64,000 bases of DNA from contig JAUCBJ010008764.1 of NCBI GenBank assembly GCA_032718475.1, positions 1-64,000 on the forward strand, written 5' to 3'. The stretch is from Nemertoderma westbladi. Lineage: Eukaryota > Xenacoelomorpha > Nemertodermatida > Nemertodermatidae. Both the position numbers and the translations under genes were made by a program. Shown one piece after another: positions 17,885 to 27,094 of the stretch. A model generated the notes under the pieces. That model was not told where the DNA came from and did not search any database. It worked only from the letters and a program-made list of their open reading frames with translations. The number at the start of each line of letters is the position of its first letter. Position 1 is the stretch's first letter.

Positions 17885-20842
17885 TTAACTGTCGCTATCC
17901 TCTTCCGTCACACGGACTTGGTTGAACATGCCTTCTATGTCACAGGTGAAGGCGTGTTTCCCATTCCTGAATCTGAGTAGGACCTCTATCCCTGATTTGT
18001 ATATGTTGGGACCCTCTAGCAGATAGTCGTTTAGGCATTTCCCGTCGGTCTTTGCCGATGCGTCCACTACCATCCACAGTTTACCTTTCTTCGGATCTAA
18101 AGCCACGTGGAGTGGCAGGTAATATGTCCTGTCCGTGTTCGGTTCGTCGACCGGTAACTCCACGGCCCATCCCTTCTCGACGTACTTTCTGATTGTCTTA
18201 TGAATGTACTCATTCTTTTCGGGGCTCCGTTTTAACGTCTGTTTCAACTTACGAAGCCTCGTGAGTACCATTCCTTTATTATCGGGCAGTGGTAGCTTTG
18301 GTAGCTTCCATACCATTCCTATGGTATACCGCCCCTCGTCGCATCTCATAGACTCCTTTACGCTCTGCTGAGCCTGCTTGTCTTCCACCGAGGTCCCGAC
18401 CCCGGTTTCCTTTAGTCCCTCAAAATCTTGCCTGAGCAGTCTCTTGAGCTGTTCCTCCGCTCTCTCATCCCCCATTTCTTGCATAGTTCCTGCGAACATG
18501 CATCCTGATGTCTCCGACATCCTAAATGGTATCTTACTCTTAATTGGGCCACTCAGCGTCCACCCGAACGGTGTCAATATCGCCACCGGGTCACACTGCC
18601 TGTCTTCGCCGAAGACCGTTTGCATCCTTTCGTGGGCCGTCGGGCAGTCCATTCCTACTATGATGGATACCTTCCTAACGTCCACCTCTGGGATTGAGAA
18701 GTCGATATCATCCAGGAATTTATATTGTTCGACCTCGATGTTGGTTGGCCGCCTGGCATTGATATTTATTGACTCTATCACTTGGATGGGGTCGATGGTC
18801 GCCCCATAGTCGCATCCCGGTGCCACCGCTGCAATCGCGCACCGTCCGGTCCTCATCTCCAGGACCTCATCTTTGCTAGAGATTGTTGTTACCGCCATTC
18901 TACTTGGCCTCGTTCTCAATCCTATCTCTTCGGCCACCCAATTTTCGATTAATGTGAAGGCAGCTCCACTATCGACCAGCATCAGTGTGGTCACTGATCG
19001 ATTGCCTTCTCCAATCACTCGCACTGGTACTACCCCAAGTAGCACCGTTCCTCTCTTCTTCGCCCCTACTGTGCTCGTTGCCATCGTTTGGCCTTTGCTT
19101 TGACCGAACTTGATTGGCGTCTCCTTGCATTGCCTAGCTCTATGTCCACTCATCACACATCGCGAGCAGATCTCATTTCTCGCCGCGTATTCTACCTGAT
19201 CTTCCCTGGGTAGCGCTTGCCAGTACCTGCAGTTCATGGTTTGATGAAGCGCATTTGTATGTAGCTGGCATTTGCTCTTTGGGTCGTAGCCGTCCTTGTA
19301 CAGTGCATTGCGTATCGCAGTTGCATTTGTACCAAAGTCCCTACTATTCTTATTGTTTGGGTTCGGCCTACTGGGCGTACTGGGGTTATATTTATTTGTG
19401 TTGTTATTTTTCCCCTGTCCGCTCCATGATGTGGTCTTACCCCCGGCTACCTGTGGACTTGCAGTCCCCTGCGTCGCTGCGTATGGCAGTGATTGCCTGA
19501 GCTTTGGTAATGCTTTTGACGTGTTGTGTTCTGGTTTCGGTCTATGGTAATCGGTTCTTGGTCCCTTTCCCAGGCTGTCCTCACTATAGACTGGGTCGGT
19601 TATTAATTCGGCTTCGTAGTTTAAGAAGCTCGACATTTCTTCTAAACCCGGTTCCGCACCCTTCCTATCTCGAGTGGAGAAAGGGATTTTCCTCCACTTG
19701 TTGCGCAGCCACATCGGTAGTGCCTGCGCTATCGTGGTGATGTTGTTGGACGCGTTGAGTTCGTATGGCGCGTCTAGCATCTTTAGCACGATTAGCGCCT
19801 TCTCGACTTTGTTAGCGAATGTCTTTATGCTAACGGGGTTATCCTGTAGGCCACCCGATGTTATGCCCCTCAGGGTTTGCCGGATGATCTTGGCCGGGTG
19901 CCCGTATTCCCTGTCCAGTGCCCGCCATGCCGTCATGAAACCGCCCTCTATGCCCTGGTATTGCCTCACGATGTCGTATGCTGGGCCTCCTGTATATACT
20001 TGCAGATATTTTAGGCACTCCGCCTGCGTCAAGTTCTTTGTTAGTATTTCGTTACTATACATGCGCCGAAACTGCAGAGATTCTTCCGGCCTACTCCCAT
20101 CGAATTTAAACGGTTCCACGGGTGGTAGCTCGATCCTAGTTTTTAACGCATCGATCAACGTGGCCATCCCCATTGGCTGCGCTTCCAATGGGTTCGATGG
20201 ATGTTGTATAGTTTCTCCTGTTGGGCTTGGTCCGTCCGTCCTATTTTCTACCTTCCTCTGGCTTGGGTATATCATTGGGGGTAGCGGCCCCCTCCATATT
20301 TCTGTGTCGCATGATCTATTTTCATCCAAGTGTCTCGTTGTTCTTGCTCCTATCGGGGTATATTGTTGATATTGTGATGGGGGAATGTCACCCTGTCCCC
20401 ACCCCCCCCCCCCCCCCCCCACCGGTATGTTTGGTACTGGGGTTGATGTTAATATATTGGGGCCCATGCACCTATCCGCAATAATTCCCCCCTCCCCTGG
20501 GTATATGTTATGTCCTTGCATGCTGTAGTCATACTGTTGTACTGGTACCGGTATAAGCCTATCAGCTTCTGGCCTACCTGCCGGTATGTACTCCGCGACT
20601 TCCGGGTTTAATCCCGTTGTCCGCGCTGTCCTATCGCCTACATTATTCCTGCCAGCATGGCCTACTGTATGTGCAGTAAGGCCTACAGTATGTCCCACAG
20701 TCTGTATATGTCGCTCGGGATCGAAGTTTAATCTTCTCGAATAATCCTCCCCACGGCTACCATATTCTCGATCGGTAGCTATATCCCGCCGGGAAGTTTC
20801 TCTTCGACCCCCTCCACTGCTCTCGTCCTCGTGCCGGTACAT
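17885..20842 (-). CDS. BEL/Pao Gag (DUF1759)-CCHC-protease-RT polyprotein, N-terminal 985 residues
   Basis: It starts at a true ATG (20840-20842). Low-complexity residues 1-230 include a poly-Gly run (142-147) encoded by a long G tract. DUF1759-type Gag spans about 240-400 (EPFKFDGS, CLKYLQVYTGG and AWRALDREYG). A CX2CX4HX4C knuckle lies at 559-572. The aspartic protease (DUF1758) has LVDSGAAFTLI at 622-632. RT begins near 905 with YYLPLHVAL, VVDASAK and TCDIEGMFNQV (catalytic D968). The open frame stops at TAA 17885-17887 within RT, where a codon is expected, and the same frame continues beyond it. The order and motifs are diagnostic of BEL/Pao. Confidence 0.9.
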   Translation of the reverse strand: MYRHEDESSGGGRRETSRRDIATDREYGSRGEDYSRRLNFDPERHIQTVGHTVGLTAHTVGHAGRNNVGDRTARTTGLNPEVAEYIPAGRPEADRLIPVPVQQYDYSMQGHNIYPGEGGIIADRCMGPNILTSTPVPNIPVGGGGGGWGQGDIPPSQYQQYTPIGARTTRHLDENRSCDTEIWRGPLPPMIYPSQRKVENRTDGPSPTGETIQHPSNPLEAQPMGMATLIDALKTRIELPPVEPFKFDGSRPEESLQFRRMYSNEILTKNLTQAECLKYLQVYTGGPAYDIVRQYQGIEGGFMTAWRALDREYGHPAKIIRQTLRGITSGGLQDNPVSIKTFANKVEKALIVLKMLDAPYELNASNNITTIAQALPMWLRNKWRKIPFSTRDRKGAEPGLEEMSSFLNYEAELITDPVYSEDSLGKGPRTDYHRPKPEHNTSKALPKLRQSLPYAATQGTASPQVAGGKTTSWSGQGKNNNTNKYNPSTPSRPNPNNKNSRDFGTNATAIRNALYKDGYDPKSKCQLHTNALHQTMNCRYWQALPREDQVEYAARNEICSRCVMSGHRARQCKETPIKFGQSKGQTMATSTVGAKKRGTVLLGVVPVRVIGEGNRSVTTLMLVDSGAAFTLIENWVAEEIGLRTRPSRMAVTTISSKDEVLEMRTGRCAIAAVAPGCDYGATIDPIQVIESININARRPTNIEVEQYKFLDDIDFSIPEVDVRKVSIIVGMDCPTAHERMQTVFGEDRQCDPVAILTPFGWTLSGPIKSKIPFRMSETSGCMFAGTMQEMGDERAEEQLKRLLRQDFEGLKETGVGTSVEDKQAQQSVKESMRCDEGRYTIGMVWKLPKLPLPDNKGMVLTRLRKLKQTLKRSPEKNEYIHKTIRKYVEKGWAVELPVDEPNTDRTYYLPLHVALDPKKGKLWMVVDASAKTDGKCLNDYLLEGPNIYKSGIEVLLRFRNGKHAFTCDIEGMFNQVRVTEEDSDS

Positions 20843-21285
20843 CGCGCACCCCTCTATCGGCGCGTAGTGCGCCTCGTCAGGCCTCTCCGGGGCGACGGCA
20901 ATCTCCCGAAGTTCGACCCCACCGACTCTCCATTCCCATCTCGACTATCGACGGCTCGCTATCCGTCCTCGCTCTCCTATCGTTCGCGGCGATACTTCTC
21001 CTACTGTCTTCTCTTCTTCTCTTTCCAGTGCAGTGTTCCCGCTCGTGAGATCTCTCGTCGATCTCCCGGTTAAACTCCACTGTTCTTCTTCCCTCTTCTG
21101 ATCGGGCTCGACGCTTCGTCTGCCCTCTCGCGACGTCAACCTGCCTCTCTCTGCTAGATTGCACGCCGCTGGGGATACTCGCAATCCCCCTATTACTCTC
21201 CCTCACCGGGTGTTGCGGTTTACCTAGCTCAGCCCGCGCATTATCCGCCGACGCCTGTGGGACACTCTCTGCCCCCCCCCCCCTC

Positions 21286-21480
21286 TTGCTACTAATCTGT
21301 CGTGGTGGGGCGCCCGTAGCCCCCCCCCCCCCCCACCCGCCGCATCTAACTTCACCATCTCCTACCACACTTCTGCGTCCCTCCTGTCGGACTTTCTCCA
21401 CCCCCCTTCTCTCGCCACTAATCTTCCGTGGTGGGGCGCCCGTAGCCCCCCCCCCCCCCCAATCGCCACATCTTACTTCA
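21286..21480. repeat. Tandem duplication of about 135 bp with C runs
   Basis: CGTGGTGGGGCGCCCGTAGC followed by a C run of about 15 occurs twice (from 21300 and from 21429) with similar flanks. It lies in the N-terminal coding region of the BEL/Pao element. Confidence 0.7.
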
Positions 21481-21574
21481 CTATCTCTTACTTCGTCTCT
21501 ACACCCCTCTCTAGTCGACGCACTGTCTCTACTACGGCTGGGTCTATTCACCCCCGCCTCTCTCTCTACTACTG

Positions 21575-21722
21575 CATGGCCTACCAGGCCCACCTCGGGT
21601 TGGCTCAACCCTGCTACCTCCTGCCTACCAACTACGTGGCCTACCAGGCCGCCGTCGGGTTGGCTTAACCCCACCAGTTCCTGCCTACTAACTACATGGC
21701 CTACTAGGCCCCCGTCTGCCGG
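21575..21722. repeat. 60-bp coding repeats (20-residue units)
   Basis: Two and a half direct repeats of about 60 bp contain GTGGCCTACCAGGCC and GGGTTGGCT. On the minus strand they encode GLVGHVVGRQE-type units, so the repeat length preserves the frame. Confidence 0.75.
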
Positions 21723-23657
21723 GTTGTGTATGTCCGACACGTTCACATTAATAGCACCACTGTGATTGTCGCCTGTTAAACCAATTTGGTCCTCTAGTTC
21801 ACCTAAATTATTTTGTGCACCAAAATTAGAGGCAGAATTATTTTGTTCGTTCGAGATAAGATTGTTTGAATTATTTTGCGTGACTACATTATTTGAATTA
21901 TTTTGCAAATTCGGATTTGGATCATTATTTAAATTATTTGGATTAATTTGTAAATTTGAATTCGGATTATTATTTAAATTATTTGGGTTATTTGTATTTA
22001 AGTTTAAATTACTACTACTAGGTAAAATATTTCCTGGAATAAAGGTTTGGTTAGAATTATCCAATACGGTACTATTAATATTAACGTCGTCTACTGTAGT
22101 ATTATTATTACCCCCCCCCCCCCCCCCCCGCCCGTACGGTCACACCAGTCTCGGGTTTGTCGTGCGGTTCCTGTAAGTGGGGTATTAATAAATGTTTCCT
22201 CGACCATTGGTTCCTCGAAAGCAGTCGAGCCAGCGTCACTCTCTGACAACCCCATCTGCGCCAGTTTCAGTTTGTGCTTCTGTCTGGTTTGGTACTGAAT
22301 AAGCCCCCTCAGACGGGTATTTAAACCCTCCCTCACACGCTTCTCCTCTGCCATTCTCTCCTTATTCTCCCGCGCGCTCTGGTCGGCCAATTCCTTCTCT
22401 CTCGCAACTCTCTCCATTTGTCTCGCCTCCCTCGCCACCTCACGCTCTTTACTTTCCGCCTCACGCTCCTTACATTCCGCCTCGCGCTCTTTACGTTCAC
22501 TCTGCTCTCTCGCCTCACGCTCTTTACGTTCACTCTGCTCTCTCGCCTCACGCTCCTCTTGTTCCTTCCTCCCTATTTCCTCGCACTCCCTAAAGCTTCT
22601 CGCAGCCTTCTCGGCCCTCTCTCTGGTCTCTCTAATCAGTTCTATTTCCTTCTCTAATAGCGCCCTCCCCTCCTCTAACTGTCTCTCTACTTCTCTCTGG
22701 TCTTGCGCCGCTAGATCGACTTGGTAAGCCAAATTTAATTCCATCACCCGTCTTTCTTTTGCGGAGGATGTAGCAGACTTATCGCTTGTGACGGATTCCC
22801 TCCGTCTTCCCGTCCTACTAACTTTCCCCCGCCTCCCGGAACTTCCTCCGACCGACGAGACCGAATCTTCGGGGTTAACCTCGGATTCGCCCTCCTGCAG
22901 TCTCCTCCAACCCACTAATTTTACTCCCCGGGCATCGACTAAGTATGGCCCTATGTACACTACACTAGCCTGCATACCCATACACTCCCATAGATCAGAC
23001 AGTTCGCTGGCAACCCCTTTCGCTCTGTCCTCGGCTAGTTCTCTCTGCCCAAAGCGCATTAGGTAGTTAAAATGTTCGTTCGACTCACCTAGTCGCCTTT
23101 TCAACTTCACCTGGTCTATCTTGGCCCCTCCTTTGGTCTCTTTAAGTAGTTTTCGGGTCGCGTTGTAGGCCCGCCGAAGTCGATCGCTGACCCCGACGTC
23201 CTCGTCGCCGACATCTCCTCTATCTCTCCGGGTCCGGCGTCGTACCGGCGGCCCCACCGTCGCCGTTCCGGTGGGCCGTCCGTCGCCCTCGGCCTGTGGC
23301 TGGCCGGCGACATCGGCACGTCGACCGCCGTCGTGTGTCGACTCGTCTCTCTCTCCTCCCGACTCGTCTCTCCTTTCTCTCGACTCGTCTCTCCTTTCTC
23401 TCGACTCCCCCCTCTCTCGTCTTCTGGTTCCAGACGGCCCTCCTCATCCTGAATTGCCGGATCGCCCGTTACCGATGGGTCCGGCGTCGCGGGTCTATAC
23501 CGTCTGGTCGCGGCCTCGCGGATCGTTAGGTCTCCGTCCGGGGTCCGCGGCGGTGTTGTTTCTCCCGTTTGACTCATCTTACTGGTAGCTGGCAGTCAGT
23601 TTGGGCTGTTGGTCTTTAATTACTGTTTAACTAGGGCAGCAGTTTGGGTTTAATTAC

Positions 23658-23963
23658 TGTGACGGGATCCACGGAGGATCCCGGTTTATCCGGTTTTCAA
23701 TCTACGCGTCCCCGCCGTGTGTGAAAGGTAAAAGAGTTTATTGATCGTCGTATATAGTTCTCCGGGTATAATAGTATAAGATGAAATATAAATGACACAG
23801 AATATAGGATATAATGTTGATAGTAAACGGAAGATGGGTGACGGTAATTAAAGTCCCGGTACTTCCCTAGCTAAACTAACCTAACTATGCACTGACTAAA
23901 TGACACACTGACTAAATGATTTGCTGTACTGATAATATATATTGCACGGTTGGCCGTGTTACA
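23658..23963 (-). repeat. Candidate 5' LTR of BEL/Pao copy 1
   Basis: On the minus strand it would begin TGTAACACGG at 23963 and end GGATCCCGTCACA at 23658, giving TG..CA ends and about 306 bp, with a TATATATTAT box 30 bp in. The same TGTGACGGGATCC terminus occurs at 37660 at the far end of copy 2. No matching 3' LTR and no canonical TGG primer-binding site were found, so the limits are provisional. Confidence 0.45.
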
Positions 23964-24731
23964 TTACTCAACCGATGCCTTCCCCCCATTGGCTAATAAC
24001 CCTGTTGTCGCCCTTTGCCTCCCCTGGAGGGTTTCCCTTGCCCCTGTTGCCTCTCTCTCTCTCTCTCAGGGGTGTAACCCCTGACCCTTATTGTGTGTGT
24101 GTGTGTGCTTTCTCCTTCCCACTTTGTTGGGGTGACACGAGGTTGATTGCTCACCCTCGTGTTCCCCAATATTGCTTAACGGCTCACTTTATGGGGTGGT
24201 TAGCGGAATTGAATAAGCTAACAATTATTATTAGTGCATATTGATAAGACCGAACAATGGACTGTAGGAGTTGCAATACAGTATACAGTACGAACAATGT
24301 ATCCGGGTTGGTTTGTAACGTTGAAAGGGATTACTATTGGATTTGGGGTGGGGGGTGGTTGTGGGGGGGGGGGGGGGGGGTATTTTCGGCGCACAAAGGT
24401 GAAGGTGCAAATACTATATAAGTCAGATGTTTAGTGAGGATTATTGCCAATATCATGAGCAGGTTCCCTTTCTACAGTATGTTAAACAGTTAACGATGTA
24501 GGCCTACATAGAAAATTATATCTCACTGACTACTATGTACCGGTCGTCCATAATGTAGTAAACTCTTCCCTTTTTAAGCAACTTCGGTTCGGAAGTTCTG
24601 CAAATAATCTCTTTTTTGGTTCACGATACTGTTTAAATTTCACTAACTTATAAATAGAGATGAGTGTTACAATTATTAATTTCATCTTCCATATTGTGTA
24701 ATGAAATCTTAATGTTTACTTTAATTTTCAG

Positions 24732-24790
24732 TTCCAATGGACTTGGATGTCAATATCAAAGCTGTCCTTGTAGGCGCTGTTTTTCTCATT
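24732..24790 (+). CDS. PLSCR: Phospholipid scramblase, penultimate exon
   Basis: The acceptor TTAATTTTCAG and donor GTAAGT at 24791 delimit 59 bases. Joined in phase to the 4330-4550 exon, it encodes FPMDLDVNIKAVLVGAVFLI. This is the second half of the Ca2+-binding segment followed by the start of the single transmembrane helix of PLSCR proteins. The match to the family is essentially uninterrupted, which confirms that the gene spans the whole transposon-filled intron. Confidence 0.88.
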
Positions 24791-25081
24791 GTAAGTTGAC
24801 TACTTTCTATCACTAATTTTTAAACATATATTGAGTTGTAAATGATCAAAGTAACAACAGCAACAGCAACAAATTCAGTAACTACATCAACAACAACAAT
24901 TAAAGATTGTATGTTATGTCAACATGCCGGTGGAACCGATCCAGCTGAAGGACCCCAATAATAATGTCTATAATGAATTTTTAATTATTGCGACTTAATT
25001 GCTCTCTGAGAACTGGCCTTACAGTACTACAGTATAAAGTTTCTGTAAGAAATATTAAATAATCTTATTTATTTCTTATAG

Positions 25082-25123
25082 GATTTTATGTTCTTCGAAC
25101 AGAGCGGAAACCAGGGAAAATAA
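25082..25123 (+). CDS. PLSCR: Phospholipid scramblase, last coding exon
   Basis: After a TATTTCTTATAG acceptor, 13 codons (DFMFFEQSGNQGK) and TAA at 25121-25123 complete the protein. IDFMFFE is the conserved end of the transmembrane helix in scramblases, and the short polar tail is a usual C-terminus. The intron before it (24791-25081) is phase 0 and only 291 bp. No clear AATAAA was seen in the next 200 bp. Confidence 0.87.
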   Translation, partial: DFMFFEQSGNQGK

Positions 25124-25509
25124 TTCCATATTCTGGGGTACTGAAACAACTATTTGTCTCCAATGGAATCTAGAACAACCATAACGCACACCGAATGCTG
25201 ATGCAGTACGAACTATATCGAAATGTTTATAATTATTATTATAGTAATACAATGTATTCTTTGTTTACTGGAAGTTCAGTATAAAACCATTAGAAACAAA
25301 AAATATATGTATCAATGATGCCAATGGAAAATGTCTAAATGTGAGCCCACCAATACTACCGGTGTCGTCGCGTTACGGCTAATGTCGCGTTACGGCTAAT
25401 TTGATGAGAGATTAGCCGTAACTGATTACCATCTTTCATACTGTATGTTCTTCGACAACCTCACATTCAATATAATATTGTATTCTATAGTATTCATAGT
25501 CACAGCCTC

Positions 25510-25761
25510 ATGCACAGGTACGGATTACAGCCAATAATAGCAGCCAAAGAAGCAATGAGTGGTTTTGTGGAACATATTCCACTACTTCATATCGATGTTG
25601 TTAACCAACAACGCCTGGCTCGCTACCTAGACCATATGGCGTTCTGTTTGGGGACTGACAAGAAGGCAATGGCCGTCCTTCCAACCGCCGATCACCCAGT
25701 TGAAAGTCCAGCTCAGCTGCATTGGGAGGGGGTGGTGATCCCGACTGGCATGTTGGTGTAG
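25510..25761 (+). CDS. Unrecognised 83-residue open frame inside the TIR element
   Basis: It starts with a real ATG and ends at TAG 25759-25761. The composition is protein-like (QQRLARYLDHMAF, a Pro/His-rich second half), but I recognise no domain. It sits just before a minisatellite. It could be a captured exon piece or chance. Confidence 0.2.
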   Translation: MHRYGLQPIIAAKEAMSGFVEHIPLLHIDVVNQQRLARYLDHMAFCLGTDKKAMAVLPTADHPVESPAQLHWEGVVIPTGMLV

Positions 25762-25769
25762 TGAACCAC

Positions 25770-25952
25770 CCCCTTCGCGGCCGAACCATTCCTACCCAAC
25801 CCACCCCCGGTCCACCCCTTCGCGGCCGAACTATTCCAACCCACCCCACCACCGAACCACCCCTTCGCGGCCGAACTATTCCAACCCATCCTACCACCGA
25901 ACCCCCCCTTCGCGGCCAAACTATTCCAACCCATCCCACCACCGAACCAAAT
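25770..25952. repeat. 45-bp minisatellite, four units
   Basis: The unit contains CCCCTTCGCGGCCGAACTA followed by TTCCAACCCATCC and ACCACCGAACC. The 45-bp length keeps one frame open (PLRGRTIPTHPTTEP, 15 residues), but this is probably incidental. Confidence 0.9.
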
Positions 25953-26359
25953 GCCATACGCGGGCGATGACTGGCTATTCAAGAGCTTTAGTTTTAGATA
26001 TTTTTGATTTGATTATTATAATGATATATTCAAAGTGCAATATTTCGGCAATATAGGCCTACTGATTATACTTTCGACCAACATACCTATGGTAATGTAT
26101 ACTGTGGTAATCAATGCAACAATAATAATACAATAATTAATAAATCTCATATGTACGTAAACACCATAGAATAATATTGATAATGATTCCCTATGTAAAA
26201 CCAAGACAACAGATTAGCCGTAACGCGACAATTAGCCGTAACGCGACTTTTTGAGTAGCCGTACCGCGACTTTCAAAGTCTGCGTTACGGCTACTCTGAA
26301 AATTAGCCGTAACGCGACTTTCCGTAACGCGGCATTAGCCGTACCGCCACTGCGCCATA

Positions 26360-26999
26360 CTATCTCTTTATGAAATCATTTTGTCCGGTAGTCTACAGTA
26401 ATGCATAGCATGGTGCCTTGGATTGTCAGTTGAAAACTTATGTTATCAGACAAATTATCAAATGAAGTCTTATTTACCTAATTTAAAACAGTTCTATTCT
26501 GACATTTTAAGTTCAAAATGTTGTGATAATGTTATCCAATGTAACTTCATCCATCTCAGCTTTGTGATTGATGAAATAGACAACTAATCGGTCAACTTCT
26601 GGCTTACTGAATGTTATCCAAAAACCTTTGGCGAATTCTTTCAGATTTTTTTTACATTATTACTGTATAATAATAAAGCGTTTGTTGTACTGTATATACT
26701 ATTTATATATTCTTCTTTAAACTATAATAGTTATAGTAAATTATATTATATATTGATTTAAATTGAACCTCATGGCGAAACTAAATTATTTCTGCTTGGC
26801 GTAACTAAATAATACGCCCGTGTATTTTGACAGTACCGCAGTGCTATACACACACACAATACTGGAATGTCGTGTGTTTATACTAGGTTTTAAAACGACC
26901 CTCCCTACCCCTTCAGCAGGTTTCAGTAACCTGTTAATTAATTAAACCAAAATAATAAATGAGAGTGTTACTACCGGCTGAGGTTGTAAAGTAATAGTC
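26360..26999. other. Non-coding, AT-rich
   Basis: Nothing recognised apart from a short (AC)n run at about 26850. Confidence 0.4.
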
Positions 27000-27094
27000 T
27001 CCCACCTTGGCGTAGGTAGGTAGTGGTTAAATCCGTTGCAATTAATTCACATCACTCCGGACATCATGGGTTCGATCCTCACCTGGGCCAGGGT
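27000..27094 (+). repeat. tRNA-derived SINE, 5' part (interrupted)
   Basis: TAGGTAGTGGTTAAATCC (A-box-like) and GGTTCGATCCTC (B-box) with tRNA-like spacing. It breaks at TGGGCCAGGGT (27084-27094), where LINE copy B is inserted, and resumes at 29690. Confidence 0.6.

Larger units (their letters stand above)
20877..23577 (-). pseudogene. N-terminal region upstream of DUF1759 in the BEL/Pao element
   Basis: It begins at ATG 23575-23577 soon after the LTR candidate. Three partly overlapping frames (23577-23116, 23257-22091, 22064-20877) probably formed one protein. The middle frame has a long E/R/K-rich coiled coil (about 22,740 to 22,300) with repeated EREAREQSERK blocks. Its frame is lost at a G tract of about 19 (22111-22129), after which an Asn-rich segment continues in the next frame. 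Three 20-residue repeats starting GLVGHVV follow. It has no recognised catalytic domain. It may be an extended Gag; the frame changes look like slippage damage. Confidence 0.55.
10380..23963 (-). mobile_element. BEL/Pao LTR retrotransposon with downstream accessory ORFs (copy 1)
   Basis: The minus-strand order is: LTR candidate (23963-23658), N-terminal frames (23577-20877), DUF1759 gag/CCHC/aspartic protease/RT (20842-17885), RT end and RNase H (17878-16324), integrase tail with DUF5641 (16370-15783), tandem repeats, ORF X (13307-12168), ORF Y (11735-10587). About 10380-10420 (CCCAGTAGCTAATTG) is shared with copy 2 downstream of ORF Y, so the element reaches at least here. The 3' LTR was not found. 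At least two pol nonsense codons, a pol frameshift, an integrase deletion and nested insertions show it is inactive. It lies antisense in the scramblase intron. Confidence 0.8.
4551..24731 (+). other. PLSCR: Scramblase intron, about 20.2 kb
   Basis: The GTAAGT donor and TTAATTTTCAG acceptor join codon ACA-T to TT-CCA and restore the family sequence VTFPMDLDV across the junction (phase 1). The intron contains an RTE-like LINE copy on the same strand, SINE-like pieces, and a BEL/Pao element of at least 13.6 kb in the antisense orientation with further insertions inside it. Most of its length is therefore transposon-derived. Confidence 0.8.
25359..26356. mobile_element. TIR element with repeated GTCGCGTTACGGCTAAT motifs
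   Basis: The left end (from 25359) has two direct copies of GTCGCGTTACGGCTAAT and then an inverted copy. The right end (26210-26356) has at least five related copies, mostly in the opposite orientation. The outermost 35 bp of the two ends pair in reverse complement with a few mismatches. ATACTA lies just outside both ends (25353-25358 and 26357-26362), a possible target-site duplication. Inside are an 84-codon open frame and a 45-bp minisatellite. No transposase was recognised. Confidence 0.6.
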
